47,119 bases of DNA from Nocardia seriolae NBRC 15557 (lineage in GTDB: Bacteria; Actinomycetota; Actinomycetes; Mycobacteriales; Mycobacteriaceae). The stretch spans positions 1 through 47,119 of the forward strand of contig NZ_BJWY01000047.1 in NCBI RefSeq assembly GCF_007990715.1. The letters are read 5' to 3'. Positions 7,636-16,282 of the stretch are shown piece by piece. The notes beneath the pieces are model-generated. The model made no database searches and was not told the DNA's origin. It worked only from the letters and a program-made list of their open reading frames with translations. Position numbers and translations under genes: made by a program. Numbering within the stretch: position 1 is the first letter of the stretch; each line of letters starts with the position of its first letter.

Positions 7636-7666
7636 GACCAACGGACCTTGCGCCGGACCGCTGGTC
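7636..7666. terminator. weak hairpin between convergent genes
   Basis: GACCAACGG / CCGCTGGTC with one mismatch, between the glycosyltransferase stop and the methyltransferase stop. It is a possible bidirectional terminator; no T-run. Confidence 0.3.
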
Positions 7667-7670
7667 GAGG

Positions 7671-8510
7671 TCAGGCCGATTCCGGGGCGCGGGCGTCGAG
7701 CATCCAGCAGGCGCCGGTGAAGCGGGCCTGGTCGCCGTCGATGAACGGTTCCATGGCGGTGCGGACGTCGGCGATGACCTTCTCGCGGGTGGCCTCGTCC
7801 GCGTCGAGCAGTGCGATGCCGACGGGGCCCAGCCGCGAGATGTAGCCGATGAGCGCGGGTTCCGGCATGGCGCACACGGCGTCGACCGGGCGGACGTCGA
7901 TATCGGTCCAGCCGCTGGATTCCAGGATCTCGGTCACGCGCTCGCGGTCGGCGAAGGCGAATTGGCCTGGTGCGCCGGGGATTCGGGGCGCCAGGTTCGG
8001 CAGCAGCGGCGCCGCGATGCGCTCGGCCACGGTGAAGTACGGGTTTTCGTCCATGCCGCGCCAGACCAGGCAGCCGAGCCGGCCGCCGGGCACGGTGGCG
8101 CGGCGCAGGTTGGTGAAGGCGGCCACCGGGTCGGCGAAGAACATCACCCCGAACCGGGACATGACGAGGTCGTAGGTCGCGGGTTCGAAGGGGTGGGTCT
8201 GGGCGTCGGCGCACACGAAATCGACCGGCAGGCCCTCGCTTTCGGTGTTCGCGCGGGCCGCGTCGATCATCGGTTCGGCGATGTCGACGCCGGTGCAGCG
8301 CGCGCCCGCCTCCCGCGCGACGGCGAGGGTGGTGCCGCCGGTGCCGCATCCGACATCGAGCGCCCGTTGCGCGGCGGTGTCCTTCGCCAGCTCGACCAGG
8401 ATGTCCTGGAAGGGCTGCAGCACCGTGGTGATGAGGTCCTGGGCGTCGACCCAGGCATTGCCGGCCACTTTCCAGCGGGTGGTCTGGTCATTGTCGAGGG
8501 GTGTGGTCAT
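7671..8510 (-). CDS. class I SAM-dependent methyltransferase
   Basis: 279 residues from the ATG at 8510 (MTTPLDND); an earlier ATG at 8579 would add 23 Arg/Pro-rich residues and overlap the promoter region, so it is not used. SAM-binding motif I is ALDVGCGTGG near residue 72, followed by an acidic residue at the end of the next strand (GVDIAE) and the motif LVMSRFGVMFFADP. UbiE/COQ5-like small-molecule methyltransferases look like this. Substrate unknown. It is divergent from a MerR-type regulator that probably controls it. Confidence 0.84.
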   Translation of the reverse strand: MTTPLDNDQTTRWKVAGNAWVDAQDLITTVLQPFQDILVELAKDTAAQRALDVGCGTGGTTLAVAREAGARCTGVDIAEPMIDAARANTESEGLPVDFVCADAQTHPFEPATYDLVMSRFGVMFFADPVAAFTNLRRATVPGGRLGCLVWRGMDENPYFTVAERIAAPLLPNLAPRIPGAPGQFAFADRERVTEILESSGWTDIDVRPVDAVCAMPEPALIGYISRLGPVGIALLDADEATREKVIADVRTAMEPFIDGDQARFTGACWMLDARAPESA

Positions 8511-8553
8511 GGTCGCGGTCCTTCGTCGATGGACGGGCGGAGAACTACACTGT

Positions 8554-8579
8554 CTCAATTCAAGCCGACTTGAGGTCAA
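8554..8579. promoter_or_regulatory. MerR-type operator/promoter
   Basis: Dyad CTCAA-N11-TTGAG (8554-8574) containing a smaller TCAAG-CCGA-CTTGA. On the minus strand TTGACC (8579-8574) could be a -35 box followed after 19 bases by GACAGT, the long spacing expected of MerR-activated promoters. It lies between the divergent methyltransferase and MerR genes. Confidence 0.5.
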
Positions 8580-8595
8580 GGACCGAGGTGATCCG

Positions 8596-9051
8596 GTGCG
8601 GAGTCTGGATATCGCTGAAGTCGTGCGCCGCTCCGGCGTCCCGGCCTCGACCCTGCGCTACTACGAGGAACGCGGGCTCATCATGCCGACCGGTCGGCGT
8701 GGACTCCGGCGGCAATACGACGAATCGGTCCTGGCACAACTCGCCCTGATCTCCATCGGCCGCACCGCCGGGTTCTCCCTGGACGACATCGTCCAGGTCT
8801 TCGGACCCCAGGGCGAGCTGCGGGTGGATCGCGCCCTGCTGCTCGGCAAGGCCGCCGAGCTGGACCGCACCATCACGCAACTGACCGCCGTGCGCGACGG
8901 CCTGCGCCATGCCGCCGCCTGCCCGGCCCCGAGTCACGGACAGTGCCCGACCTTTCGGCACCTGCTGGCCGAGGTGATGGCCGGGCGCATGCCGAGCGAG
9001 GACGCGCTCGCCGCCGGCGCATCGTCCGACGGCTCTCAAACCGCCTTGTAG
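8596..9051 (+). CDS. MerR-family regulator
   Basis: 151 residues from a GTG start with GAGGTG upstream. The N-terminal winged HTH (SLDIAEVVRRSGVPASTLRYY, about residues 3-23) is that of MerR proteins. Then come a dimerisation helix and a short C-terminus with Cys residues in AACPAPSHGQCPTF, a pair that could sense metal or redox state. Many actinobacterial MerR proteins carry this C-x7-C pattern. It is divergent from the methyltransferase across a long-spacer dyad. Effector unknown. Confidence 0.82.
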   Translation: MRSLDIAEVVRRSGVPASTLRYYEERGLIMPTGRRGLRRQYDESVLAQLALISIGRTAGFSLDDIVQVFGPQGELRVDRALLLGKAAELDRTITQLTAVRDGLRHAAACPAPSHGQCPTFRHLLAEVMAGRMPSEDALAAGASSDGSQTAL

Positions 9052-9211
9052 CCCGGGTAGACGCCCGGCGTCAGGCCCTGATACGGCTGCTCGCGGCGGC
9101 CGTCTTCCTGTCCCGTCGTTGATTCGGCGACCATTCCCGGCTGATTCGGCCGCGATCGCCGAATCGCCTGCGCCCCACACAATCGTGGTATCGATCGAAA
9201 GGCTCAGTCCC

Positions 9212-9976
9212 ATGCTCGGCAACTACTCCGACCTCGCCGGAAAGATCGCCGTCCTCACCGGGGGCTCGCGGGGAATCGGCGCCGAGACCGCCCGCATGCT
9301 CGCCGCCCAGCAGTCGCAGGTGTGCGTGGTCGGGCGTGACGAGCAGGCGCTGGACGCGGTCGTCGCCGAGATCAGCGCGGCGGGCGGCACCGCCGTCGGC
9401 GCGGTCGCGGATGTCACCTCGGCGGCCGCGCTCGCCGAGGTCGCGGCGCTGGTCGAGCGGGAGTTCGGCCGGGTCGACGTGCTCGGCGTCTTCGCGGGCG
9501 GAATGGGTTATCCGACACCGAGTTCCGAACTGTCGGAGGAGCTGTGGCGGCGGGTGCTGGATTCGGATCTGACCTCCGCGTTTTTGACCGTGCGGGCGTT
9601 CCTGCCGATGCTGTTGGCGCAGGGGTCGGGCAGTGTCGTCACCATGGCCTCGTCGGCGGGACGCCAGCCCAGCCAGGCCAAGCTCGCCTACGGGGTGGCC
9701 AATGCGGGAATCATCATGATGACGAGGCATCTGGCCGCCGAGCTCGGGCCGCGGGGGATTCGCGTGAATGCGATTGCGCCGTCGTCGATTCTGACCGAGA
9801 AGGTGGCTGCGAACATGCCCGAGGCGGTCCAGCGGCAGATGGCGGCGTCACATCCACTGCGGCGCATGGGATTTCCGGCGGATGTCGCGCTGGCCGCGCT
9901 GTTCCTGGCCTCGGATGCCTCCTCCTATCCGAGCGGCATCACCATCGATGTCGCGGGCGGGCGGATCACCAACTGA
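9212..9976 (+). CDS. SDR-family oxidoreductase, catalytic Lys replaced
   Basis: 254 residues, classical SDR length. The nucleotide-binding TGGSRGIG is at residues 16-23 and VVGRD follows, suggesting NADP(H). The active-site Ser (S147) and Tyr (Y160) are present, but the Lys four residues after the Tyr is Asn (AYGVANAG, codon AAT at 9701-9703). RVNAIAPSSILTE and the C-terminal DVAGGR are normal. The start at 9212 is chosen because the fold begins there; an ATG at 9119 would add 31 unlikely residues. It may be a divergent or weak enzyme. Product unknown. Confidence 0.85.
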   Translation: MLGNYSDLAGKIAVLTGGSRGIGAETARMLAAQQSQVCVVGRDEQALDAVVAEISAAGGTAVGAVADVTSAAALAEVAALVEREFGRVDVLGVFAGGMGYPTPSSELSEELWRRVLDSDLTSAFLTVRAFLPMLLAQGSGSVVTMASSAGRQPSQAKLAYGVANAGIIMMTRHLAAELGPRGIRVNAIAPSSILTEKVAANMPEAVQRQMAASHPLRRMGFPADVALAALFLASDASSYPSGITIDVAGGRITN

Positions 9977-9981
9977 ATGAC

Positions 9982-10024
9982 GGCTTTCGCTCGGCGGTGC
10001 CCTGATCAATGCCGGGCGAAAGCC
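9982..10024. terminator. bidirectional terminator hairpin
   Basis: Fourteen-base arms, GGCTTTCGCTCGGC / GCCGGGCGAAAGCC, with one G-T-type mismatch and a 15-base loop. It spans the 3' end of the minus-strand thiamine-diphosphate enzyme gene (stop at 10006) and follows the SDR stop. It suits termination from both convergent genes. Confidence 0.7.
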
Positions 10025-11673
10025 TCTTGAAGCCACCAGGAACCACCGTCGCTGATGATCTTCGCGTCCAGCAGTAGCGGCGTGTTCCGGTGACCCGCCA
10101 GCCATTTCGCGACGATATCGAGATCGGTGACGGTGCGGATCACCGCGGCCGCACAACCCGCGCCGCGCGCGTGCGCCGCGATATCGGTATCCGGGAAGGT
10201 CACCGCCCCCAGATCCGCGTCCCGGAAATGGTGTACCTCAGCACCGTAGGCATGATCGTCATAGATCACGATGAGCATCGGAATACCCAGGCACACCACG
10301 GTTTCCAGCTCGGAGATACCCATGAGCGCACCACCGTCGCCGAGTGCGGCCACCGGCAGCCGATCGGGCCGGGCCAGCGCGCAGCCGATGGCGGTGGCCA
10401 GGCCCAGCCCGATGGATTGGAAAGCCTGGGTGAAGCAGAATCCGTACTGATCGGGCACCTCGAGGTAGGCGCTCGGATACCCCATGAAGTTGCCGGAGTC
10501 GACGGCGACGATCCGTTCGGTCGGCAGCAGATCGTCGAGAGCGATGGAAAGCGTTCGCGGGTCGATGCGGTCGCCGGTCGATCGATCCGTGAACGGGACA
10601 TCACGCCACCGTCCCAGCGCCGCCAGCCTGCTGGCCACGCGCGGCGTCCGATACCCGGCCCGCGGCGTGGCGGCCACCAGTGCGTCGCGCGCGGCCTCAC
10701 CGACGTCGCCGTGCACGCCGACGTCGATGGGGCGGTGTGCACCCAGCGCCGCGGCGTCCGAATCCACCTGAACCACGGTTGTGTTCGGACCGATGAGAAT
10801 TCCGTGCCGCATGGTCCACATATTCAACGCGCAACCCCACCCCACGATCAGATCCGCCTCGGTGATCAATTCGGCGACCAGGGGTGAGGCAAACCCGCCC
10901 GATATTCCCAGCGACCACGGATCACCCTGGAACAGACCGTGGGCGACCGCCGAAGTGGCGAGCAGCGCACCACTCGACTCACCCAGCGCCCGCAACTCCG
11001 GCCCGTAAGCGCGAGCCCCCCGACCGGCGATGAACACCGGCCGGGACGACTCGGACAGCAGCCCGAGCAGTTTCATGACCGCCGCCGCGGTGGGACGGAC
11101 GGCATCCGGCGGCCCGGGTGCATCGAACGGTCCGAGCGCGGCCGTCCCCAACCCTGCCGAGGCGAAGGATGCGGGGACGGCGATTTCCGCAGCCTGTATA
11201 TCGAGCGGGAGGTTCAGCACCACGCAGCGGCGCTGGTCTCGGGCGGTGCGGAAGGCGCGGATGGTGTCGGCGATCGCGCTGTGCGGGTTGTGGATGCGCT
11301 CGGCGACCGCGCCGACCGCCGTGGCCAGCGCGTCCTGGTCCACGCGGAAGTTGGACAGCACCGCTTCCCCTGCGGTGTCGGCGGCCAGGATGACCAGGGG
11401 CGTAAGGCTTTTCGCGGCCTCGGTGATGCCGGTCAGGGCGTTGGTGAGACCGCAACCCTGGTGCAGGGTGACCGCGGCGACGGTGTCGGTCATGCGGGCG
11501 TAGGCGTCGGCCATGGTGGTCGCGCCGCATTCGTGGCGGGCGGCGATGTAACCGACACCATTGGCGCGCAGGGCATTTGTCAGGTCGAAGTTGCCGCTGC
11601 CGACTACGCCGAAGACCCGGGAGATGCCCAGTTCGGCGAGGACACGGCCGACGACCTCGCTCACCGGCGGCAT
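10006..11673 (-). CDS. thiamine-diphosphate-dependent enzyme (acetolactate synthase-like)
   Basis: 555 residues with the three-domain ThDP layout: a PYR domain with the activating Glu in RHECGATTMADAYAR (E48), a central domain, and a PP domain with the ThDP/Mg motif GDGGALMGISE at 445-455 followed by YDDHAYGAE. Members make or break C-C bonds next to a 2-oxo acid (acetolactate synthase, benzoylformate decarboxylase, IolD). It starts 4 bases after the stop of a cyclase-family hydrolase, so the two are surely co-transcribed and probably translationally coupled. No small regulatory subunit is present, so a biosynthetic acetolactate synthase is unlikely. Substrate unknown. Confidence 0.85.
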   Translation of the reverse strand: MPPVSEVVGRVLAELGISRVFGVVGSGNFDLTNALRANGVGYIAARHECGATTMADAYARMTDTVAAVTLHQGCGLTNALTGITEAAKSLTPLVILAADTAGEAVLSNFRVDQDALATAVGAVAERIHNPHSAIADTIRAFRTARDQRRCVVLNLPLDIQAAEIAVPASFASAGLGTAALGPFDAPGPPDAVRPTAAAVMKLLGLLSESSRPVFIAGRGARAYGPELRALGESSGALLATSAVAHGLFQGDPWSLGISGGFASPLVAELITEADLIVGWGCALNMWTMRHGILIGPNTTVVQVDSDAAALGAHRPIDVGVHGDVGEAARDALVAATPRAGYRTPRVASRLAALGRWRDVPFTDRSTGDRIDPRTLSIALDDLLPTERIVAVDSGNFMGYPSAYLEVPDQYGFCFTQAFQSIGLGLATAIGCALARPDRLPVAALGDGGALMGISELETVVCLGIPMLIVIYDDHAYGAEVHHFRDADLGAVTFPDTDIAAHARGAGCAAAVIRTVTDLDIVAKWLAGHRNTPLLLDAKIISDGGSWWLQEAFARH

Positions 11674-11677
11674 GGTG

Positions 11678-12448
11678 CTACCGGTCGACGAGGGCGAGAA
11701 CCCGTGTGGGACTGCCGGTTCCGCCCTTGATGGGCAGGGGGCTCACGATCAGACCGAACCCGGTCGTCGGGAGCCGGGACAGGTTGCGGAGCTGGGTCAG
11801 CCCGCATTTGCCCGCGCCGAGCAGGAAGTGGTGGCAGGGAAAGGGCGGTTCGAAGCCGTGCGCGGTGCCCGCGTCGGTGCCGACGGTTTCGACGCCCAGG
11901 CCGAAGATCGTTTGCTGCGAGAGCCATTCGGCGCAGTCGGCGGACAGGCCGGGGGAGTGGGGGCCGGTCGCGTCGGCGTTGCGGAAGCGGGCGGCGTCGT
12001 CGGCGTAGGCGTCCCATCCGGTGCGCAGCAGTACCCAGCCGCCGTCGGGCAGGGGGCCGTGCTGTTTCTGCCACTCCAGCAGATCGTCGACCTCGAGCAG
12101 GAAGTCGGGGTTGCCCGTCACCCGCGCCGAGACGTCGACGACCACCGCGGGCGCGATCAGCCCGCGCAGTGGCGTCCCGTGCACATCGAATCCGCCCTGC
12201 CCGGTGACCCAGTGGATGGGCACATCCAGATGGGTCCCCGTGTGCTCGCCGGTGTGGATATTGTTCCAGTACCAGCCTGGTCCCCGATCGTCGTAATGGC
12301 TGATCTCCTCCAGCCCGAACGGAACGGTGTTCGAAAACGGCGGTGGCAGTTGGAGAATCGGGGTGCCGGAGTGCAATGGCGCAGTGAGATCGATGATTTC
12401 GGTGGATCCGTCGGCGAGCGCGGCCAACAGTGCGGTGACAGCCGTCAT
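11678..12448 (-). CDS. cyclase-family metal hydrolase in operon with ThDP enzyme
   Basis: 256 residues from the ATG at 12448 (AGAGG nine bases upstream; a longer frame to 12556 is not needed). The metal site is HTGEHTGTHLDVPIH at residues 65-79, typical of the cyclase/kynurenine formamidase-like family. It is the first gene of a two-gene operon with the ThDP enzyme. One idea is that the hydrolase opens a cyclic amide, lactone or dione to an acid which the ThDP enzyme then cleaves or decarboxylates. This is inferred from the pairing, not shown. Confidence 0.82.
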   Translation of the reverse strand: MTAVTALLAALADGSTEIIDLTAPLHSGTPILQLPPPFSNTVPFGLEEISHYDDRGPGWYWNNIHTGEHTGTHLDVPIHWVTGQGGFDVHGTPLRGLIAPAVVVDVSARVTGNPDFLLEVDDLLEWQKQHGPLPDGGWVLLRTGWDAYADDAARFRNADATGPHSPGLSADCAEWLSQQTIFGLGVETVGTDAGTAHGFEPPFPCHHFLLGAGKCGLTQLRNLSRLPTTGFGLIVSPLPIKGGTGSPTRVLALVDR

Positions 12449-12485
12449 GGCGGTACCTCTTTGCCTCGAAGCTGTCAGCATAGCG

Positions 12486-13400
12486 CTAGTGGACCTTGCC
12501 GAGAGCCTCCTTCGCGACGGCGGCGAACAGCGGATTGTCCGCGGTCGCAGCCGCATCCGGCTTGCTGGACAGCACCACGATCACCACCGGGGATCCGCCG
12601 TCGGCGGGCCAGGTGATCGCGGCGTCATTGGCGGTTCCGTAGTCGCCGCTGCCGGTCTTGTCGCCGGTCCTCCAATCGCCGGGCAGACCGGCGCGAATGC
12701 GGGCATCACCGGTCTTGTTGGCCAGCAACCAATCCGTGAGCTGCCTGCGCTCGGGGGCGGGCAGGGCATCGCCCAGCACCAGCGCGCGATAGTCGGCGGC
12801 CAGCGCGGCCGGGGTGGTGGTGTCGCGTTCGTCGCCGGGGATATCGGTATTGAGGTCCGGCTCCCAGCGATCCAGTCGGGTGACCTGGTCGCCGAGGGTG
12901 CGGGTGAAGGCGGTGAGCGCCTCCGGGCCGCCGAGCAGCTTCAACAGCGCATTGCCCGCGGTGTTGTCGCTGCGGGTGATGGCGGCGTCGCAGAGCTCGC
13001 TCACCGTCATGCCGGTGTCGATGCGCGTCTGGGTGACGGGGGAGGCGCTGACGATGTCCGCGGCGGTGAAATGAATGACCTGGTCGAAGTATCCGCTGGC
13101 GAGCGGGTGGGCGCGCAGCAGCGCACCTCAGGCGAGGGGCTTGAAGGTGGAGTTGATGGTGAAGCGCTCGTCCTGGCGGTAGCCGAGCGTCCTGCCGGTA
13201 CCGGTGTCGACGGCGAACAGCCCGACTCGTGCGCCGTGGTCTCGTTCGCGCGCGCGCAGCGCGTCGTCGTCGGTGACCACCGTGGCGCTCGGTGTGGAGG
13301 TCGACTGTGCCGCATCACTTTTCGAGGTGGAATCGCATCCGGCGGCCAACGGGGCGAGGAACAGCAAGGATGCCATCGCGCCGTATTTCAGGGTCGACAA
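12486..13400 (-). pseudogene. bla: class A beta-lactamase lipoprotein, interrupted by one in-frame TGA
   Basis: Read through, the frame encodes 304 codons from a TTG start (GAGAGG upstream): lipobox LAAGC (Cys22), STFK at residues 84-87 (active Ser), SDN in AITRSDNTAG, ExxLN in RWEPDLN, and KTG in GDKTGSGD. All class A motifs are intact. Codon 91 (13130-13128) is TGA. It is four codons after the STFK Lys, where class A enzymes usually have Cys77 (as in TEM), so TGC to TGA is the simplest change. The reading frame does not shift. A strain-specific nonsense mutation, a base-call error or readthrough are possible. It sits beside two other SxxK enzymes. Confidence 0.85.
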
Positions 13401-13442
13401 AATAAACCTCTCGATCTGTTTCGGGAATTGCGAGAACTGCGG

Positions 13443-15218
13443 TTACCGCGGTGCGCGCAGCATGCGGCCCGCGGCTTGGACGGCGGGCTCGGAACTGCCC
13501 GCGTCACTGATGAATACGGCGAAGGCCAGATCGCCGTCGATGCCCACGAACCAGCCGTGCGCGTGCTTGTCGTCGATGTATTCGGCGGTGCCGGTCTTGC
13601 CCAGCAGGCCCGGGATATCGCGCAGTGCGGTGGCGGTGCCGCCGGTAATCGTCTCGCGCATCATGGATTTCACCTGATCGGCGATGCCCGCGGGGAGTGC
13701 GGGCGGCTGCCTGTCCGGCTTACCCGGCTGTCCCTGCACCACCGTCGGCGGCTTGACCGAGCCCTGCGCGAGTGCGGCGGCCACCAGGGCCATACCGAAC
13801 GGCGACGCGGTGACCTTGCCCTGGCCGATGCCCTCCTCCACCCGCAGCGCGGGGGTGTCGGCGGTCGGGACCTTGCCGGTCACCGTGGTCAATCCCGGTG
13901 TCACATAGTCGATGCCGAGCCCGAGTTGCGCGGCCGCATTGGTGAGTCCGTCCGGAGCGAGCTGCACGGCCAGCCGGCCCATGGTGGTGTTGCAGGACTT
14001 GGCGAAGGCGGTGTGCAGCGGCACCTGTCCGAGGTCGAAGTTGTTGTCATTGGGGATCGTTCGGCCCTCGATGTTCTCCTTGCCGGGGCAGGCGACCATC
14101 GAATCGGGGGTGACCTCACCCGCTTGCAGGGCGGCGGAGACGGTGACCGTCTTGAAGGTCGAGCCCGGCGGGTACAGGCCGGTCAAGCCGATCGGGCCCT
14201 GTGCGTCCCCGGCGGCGTTCTGCGCCATGGCCAGCACGTCCCCGGTCGAGGGCTGAATGGCGACAATGGCCGCCGGTGTGGTGATCGGGGCCAGCGCGGC
14301 CTGTGCGGCGCGTTGCAATCCCAGGTCGAGGGTGGTGCGAATGTCGCTGACCGGCTTGGGATCCGGGCCGCCGACGCGCTGGGTGCCGCCGCCGCCCTGG
14401 GCGCGGACCGCCCAGCCCGCGGCGGCATCGGCCTGCTGCTGCCACAGCTCCGACAGGCCCGAGAAGGTCGGTGACGCCAGGGACTTGTCGACGGCCAGCA
14501 GTCGGGTCTGCTGCGCGGTGGTGACATTCGCGAGGTTCGCGAGGGCGGGTTGGACGGTGGCGTAATCGGATTCGCGCAGTGTGACGGCGGTGATCGGTTT
14601 GCCCTGGGCCGCGGCCAGTTCCGATTGCAGGCTCGCGGCGGTGATGTCCGGCACGACCGGTCGCAGGGCCGCCGCGACGGCCGCGGTATCGGCCCCCGGC
14701 GCGACATTCACCAGGGTCACCACCTGCTGGGTGAGCAGGTCACCGCCCGCGCCGTCGAGGACCTTGGCGGGGTTCGGGTAGGCGATGCCGTAGGTCAGCG
14801 GGCCGATGTTCAAGCCGGGTGCGATGGTGGCCGGATCCCACTGGATCTTCCAATCGCCGCCGGACTTGTCCGCGCGGCCGGTGGTGGTGTACGTCCACTC
14901 GTCCTTGCCGTCGGTGCCGAGCTTCCAGGTGGCGTTCAGCGTGAAAGTGCCGCCGTTGTCGGTCTTCTCGACCTTGCTCGCGGCGAAACGCACCTGCTTG
15001 CCGAGGTTGTCGTACAGGGCGCCGAGGGTGGTGGCGGCCGTGGCCGGGTCGCTGGTCGCGGTGGCGGCTGCCTGCACATCGTCGCGGTTCAAGGCGTCCG
15101 CGAAACCGTCGACCGTCTTGGACAGTCCGGATGTCGGATCCGACGAGCATGCCGTCGCCGTCACCAGCATTGCCGCGGCGCAGACACCGGTGAGTGCCCT
15201 CCTGCTGAACTCTGCCAT
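13443..15218 (-). CDS. penicillin-binding lipoprotein (Rv2864c-like transpeptidase)
   Basis: 591 residues from the ATG at 15218 (an ATG at 15242 adds eight residues). The signal ends in a lipobox TATAC (Cys24), followed by an NTF2-like MecA_N domain (about 30-140), a dimerisation domain and a transpeptidase domain with STFK at 353-356, SCN at 408-410 and KTGTAE at 541-546. It makes 4-3 cross-links outside the membrane; related lipoproteins in mycobacteria are class B PBPs. It lies 42 bases upstream of the broken beta-lactamase on the same strand. A penicillin-tolerant PBP role is possible by analogy with MecA_N proteins. Confidence 0.9.
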   Translation of the reverse strand: MAEFSRRALTGVCAAAMLVTATACSSDPTSGLSKTVDGFADALNRDDVQAAATATSDPATAATTLGALYDNLGKQVRFAASKVEKTDNGGTFTLNATWKLGTDGKDEWTYTTTGRADKSGGDWKIQWDPATIAPGLNIGPLTYGIAYPNPAKVLDGAGGDLLTQQVVTLVNVAPGADTAAVAAALRPVVPDITAASLQSELAAAQGKPITAVTLRESDYATVQPALANLANVTTAQQTRLLAVDKSLASPTFSGLSELWQQQADAAAGWAVRAQGGGGTQRVGGPDPKPVSDIRTTLDLGLQRAAQAALAPITTPAAIVAIQPSTGDVLAMAQNAAGDAQGPIGLTGLYPPGSTFKTVTVSAALQAGEVTPDSMVACPGKENIEGRTIPNDNNFDLGQVPLHTAFAKSCNTTMGRLAVQLAPDGLTNAAAQLGLGIDYVTPGLTTVTGKVPTADTPALRVEEGIGQGKVTASPFGMALVAAALAQGSVKPPTVVQGQPGKPDRQPPALPAGIADQVKSMMRETITGGTATALRDIPGLLGKTGTAEYIDDKHAHGWFVGIDGDLAFAVFISDAGSSEPAVQAAGRMLRAPR

Positions 15219-15304
15219 GCCTGCCACCCCAGCACGGATCACCGGTGGCTGTCCAAGACCGACACGGCTGACAATCGATAGCGGAATTCTTATCGTCGCA
15301 GCGT

Positions 15305-16282
15305 GTGACGGTTTGGGCGGGCGGTCGACGGCTGGATCGGACCACCCGGAATGCTGGGGGAGTGGACGAGATCTTCCGGACGGCCGGCGTCGAGGGCAGG
15401 GTGCATGCCCGCTGTTTCGACTGCGACGGTGAATTCGGCTGGGGCGCGGACGAACCGGTCGTGCTGTCCTCGGTGGTGAAGGTGCCGCTGGTGCTGGAGT
15501 TCGCGCGGCAGGTGGCGGCGGGGCAGCTCGACGCCACCGATCGGGTGCGGGCCACGGCGGCGGATCGGCTCGGCGGGGTGGGGACCGCGGGGTGTCTCGA
15601 CGATGTCGAGTACAGCCTGCGCGATGCCGCGTACTTCGCGCTCACCGTCAGCGACAACACCGCGGCGGATCTGCTCTTCGATCGGGTCGGGGTCGACAAT
15701 GTGCGCTCGCTGGTGCGGGAGCTCGGGCTCACCCGGACCCGCGTCGACGGCTCGCTGCGGGACATTCTCTACAGCATGGCCGAGGATATCGGCGCGCGTG
15801 ACCTGCAGGAATTCGCCCGGCGCTATCCGGAATCGAGTGCGGCGGAGGTGTTCGGGTCGCGGGCGGTGGATCCGCTGCGGACCACCGCGAGCACGCCGCG
15901 CGATATGACGCGCATGCTGCTGCTGATCGGGCAGGATCTGGCCGGAGTTCCGGAGGCGTGCGGGTGGGTGCGGGATCTGATGCGGCGGCAGGTGTTCGGG
16001 CATCGGCTGCCGTCGGGGTTTGCGCCGGGTACCGATGTCTGGTCCAAGACGGGGACTTTGCCGGGGATCCGCAATGAGATCGGCGTGGTCGGGTATCCGG
16101 ATGGAAGTCGTTATGCCATCGCGGTTTTCACCGTGTCACACAGCCTGGCCGGGCGGCAGCCCGCGGTGGATCGGGCCATCGGAGAAGCGGCTCGGCAGGC
16201 GGTGGAGCGGATTGCTCACGGCCTGCCCGCCACCACATCCCACGGTCGGCGCTGCGGCACGTCTTCGATCGATGCCGTCTGA
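15305..16282 (+). CDS. class A beta-lactamase-related serine hydrolase
   Basis: 325 residues. SVVK (S56, K59), SDN (116-118) and KTG (248-250) mark the serine acyl-enzyme fold (Beta-lactamase2 type). No ExxLN omega-loop motif is seen, so it may be a DD-peptidase-like or esterase-like protein rather than a hydrolytic beta-lactamase. No signal peptide is visible, unlike its neighbours, so it would be cytoplasmic unless the start is wrong. A GTG at 15305 is used; a GTG at 15362 has GGGGGA too close. Its 3' end overlaps the convergent LysR gene by 67 bases. Confidence 0.82.
   Translation: MTVWAGGRRLDRTTRNAGGVDEIFRTAGVEGRVHARCFDCDGEFGWGADEPVVLSSVVKVPLVLEFARQVAAGQLDATDRVRATAADRLGGVGTAGCLDDVEYSLRDAAYFALTVSDNTAADLLFDRVGVDNVRSLVRELGLTRTRVDGSLRDILYSMAEDIGARDLQEFARRYPESSAAEVFGSRAVDPLRTTASTPRDMTRMLLLIGQDLAGVPEACGWVRDLMRRQVFGHRLPSGFAPGTDVWSKTGTLPGIRNEIGVVGYPDGSRYAIAVFTVSHSLAGRQPAVDRAIGEAARQAVERIAHGLPATTSHGRRCGTSSIDAV

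Noticed and set aside
13128..13130. Selenocysteine at the beta-lactamase UGA
   Set aside because: A 7-bp G+C hairpin follows the UGA at once, but no SECIS-type loop or sel genes are seen and the residue is not catalytic. A nonsense change or error is far simpler.
12327..14474. Plus-strand frame of about 715 codons across the lactamase/PBP region
   Set aside because: Antisense shadow; both minus-strand genes have full catalytic motifs.
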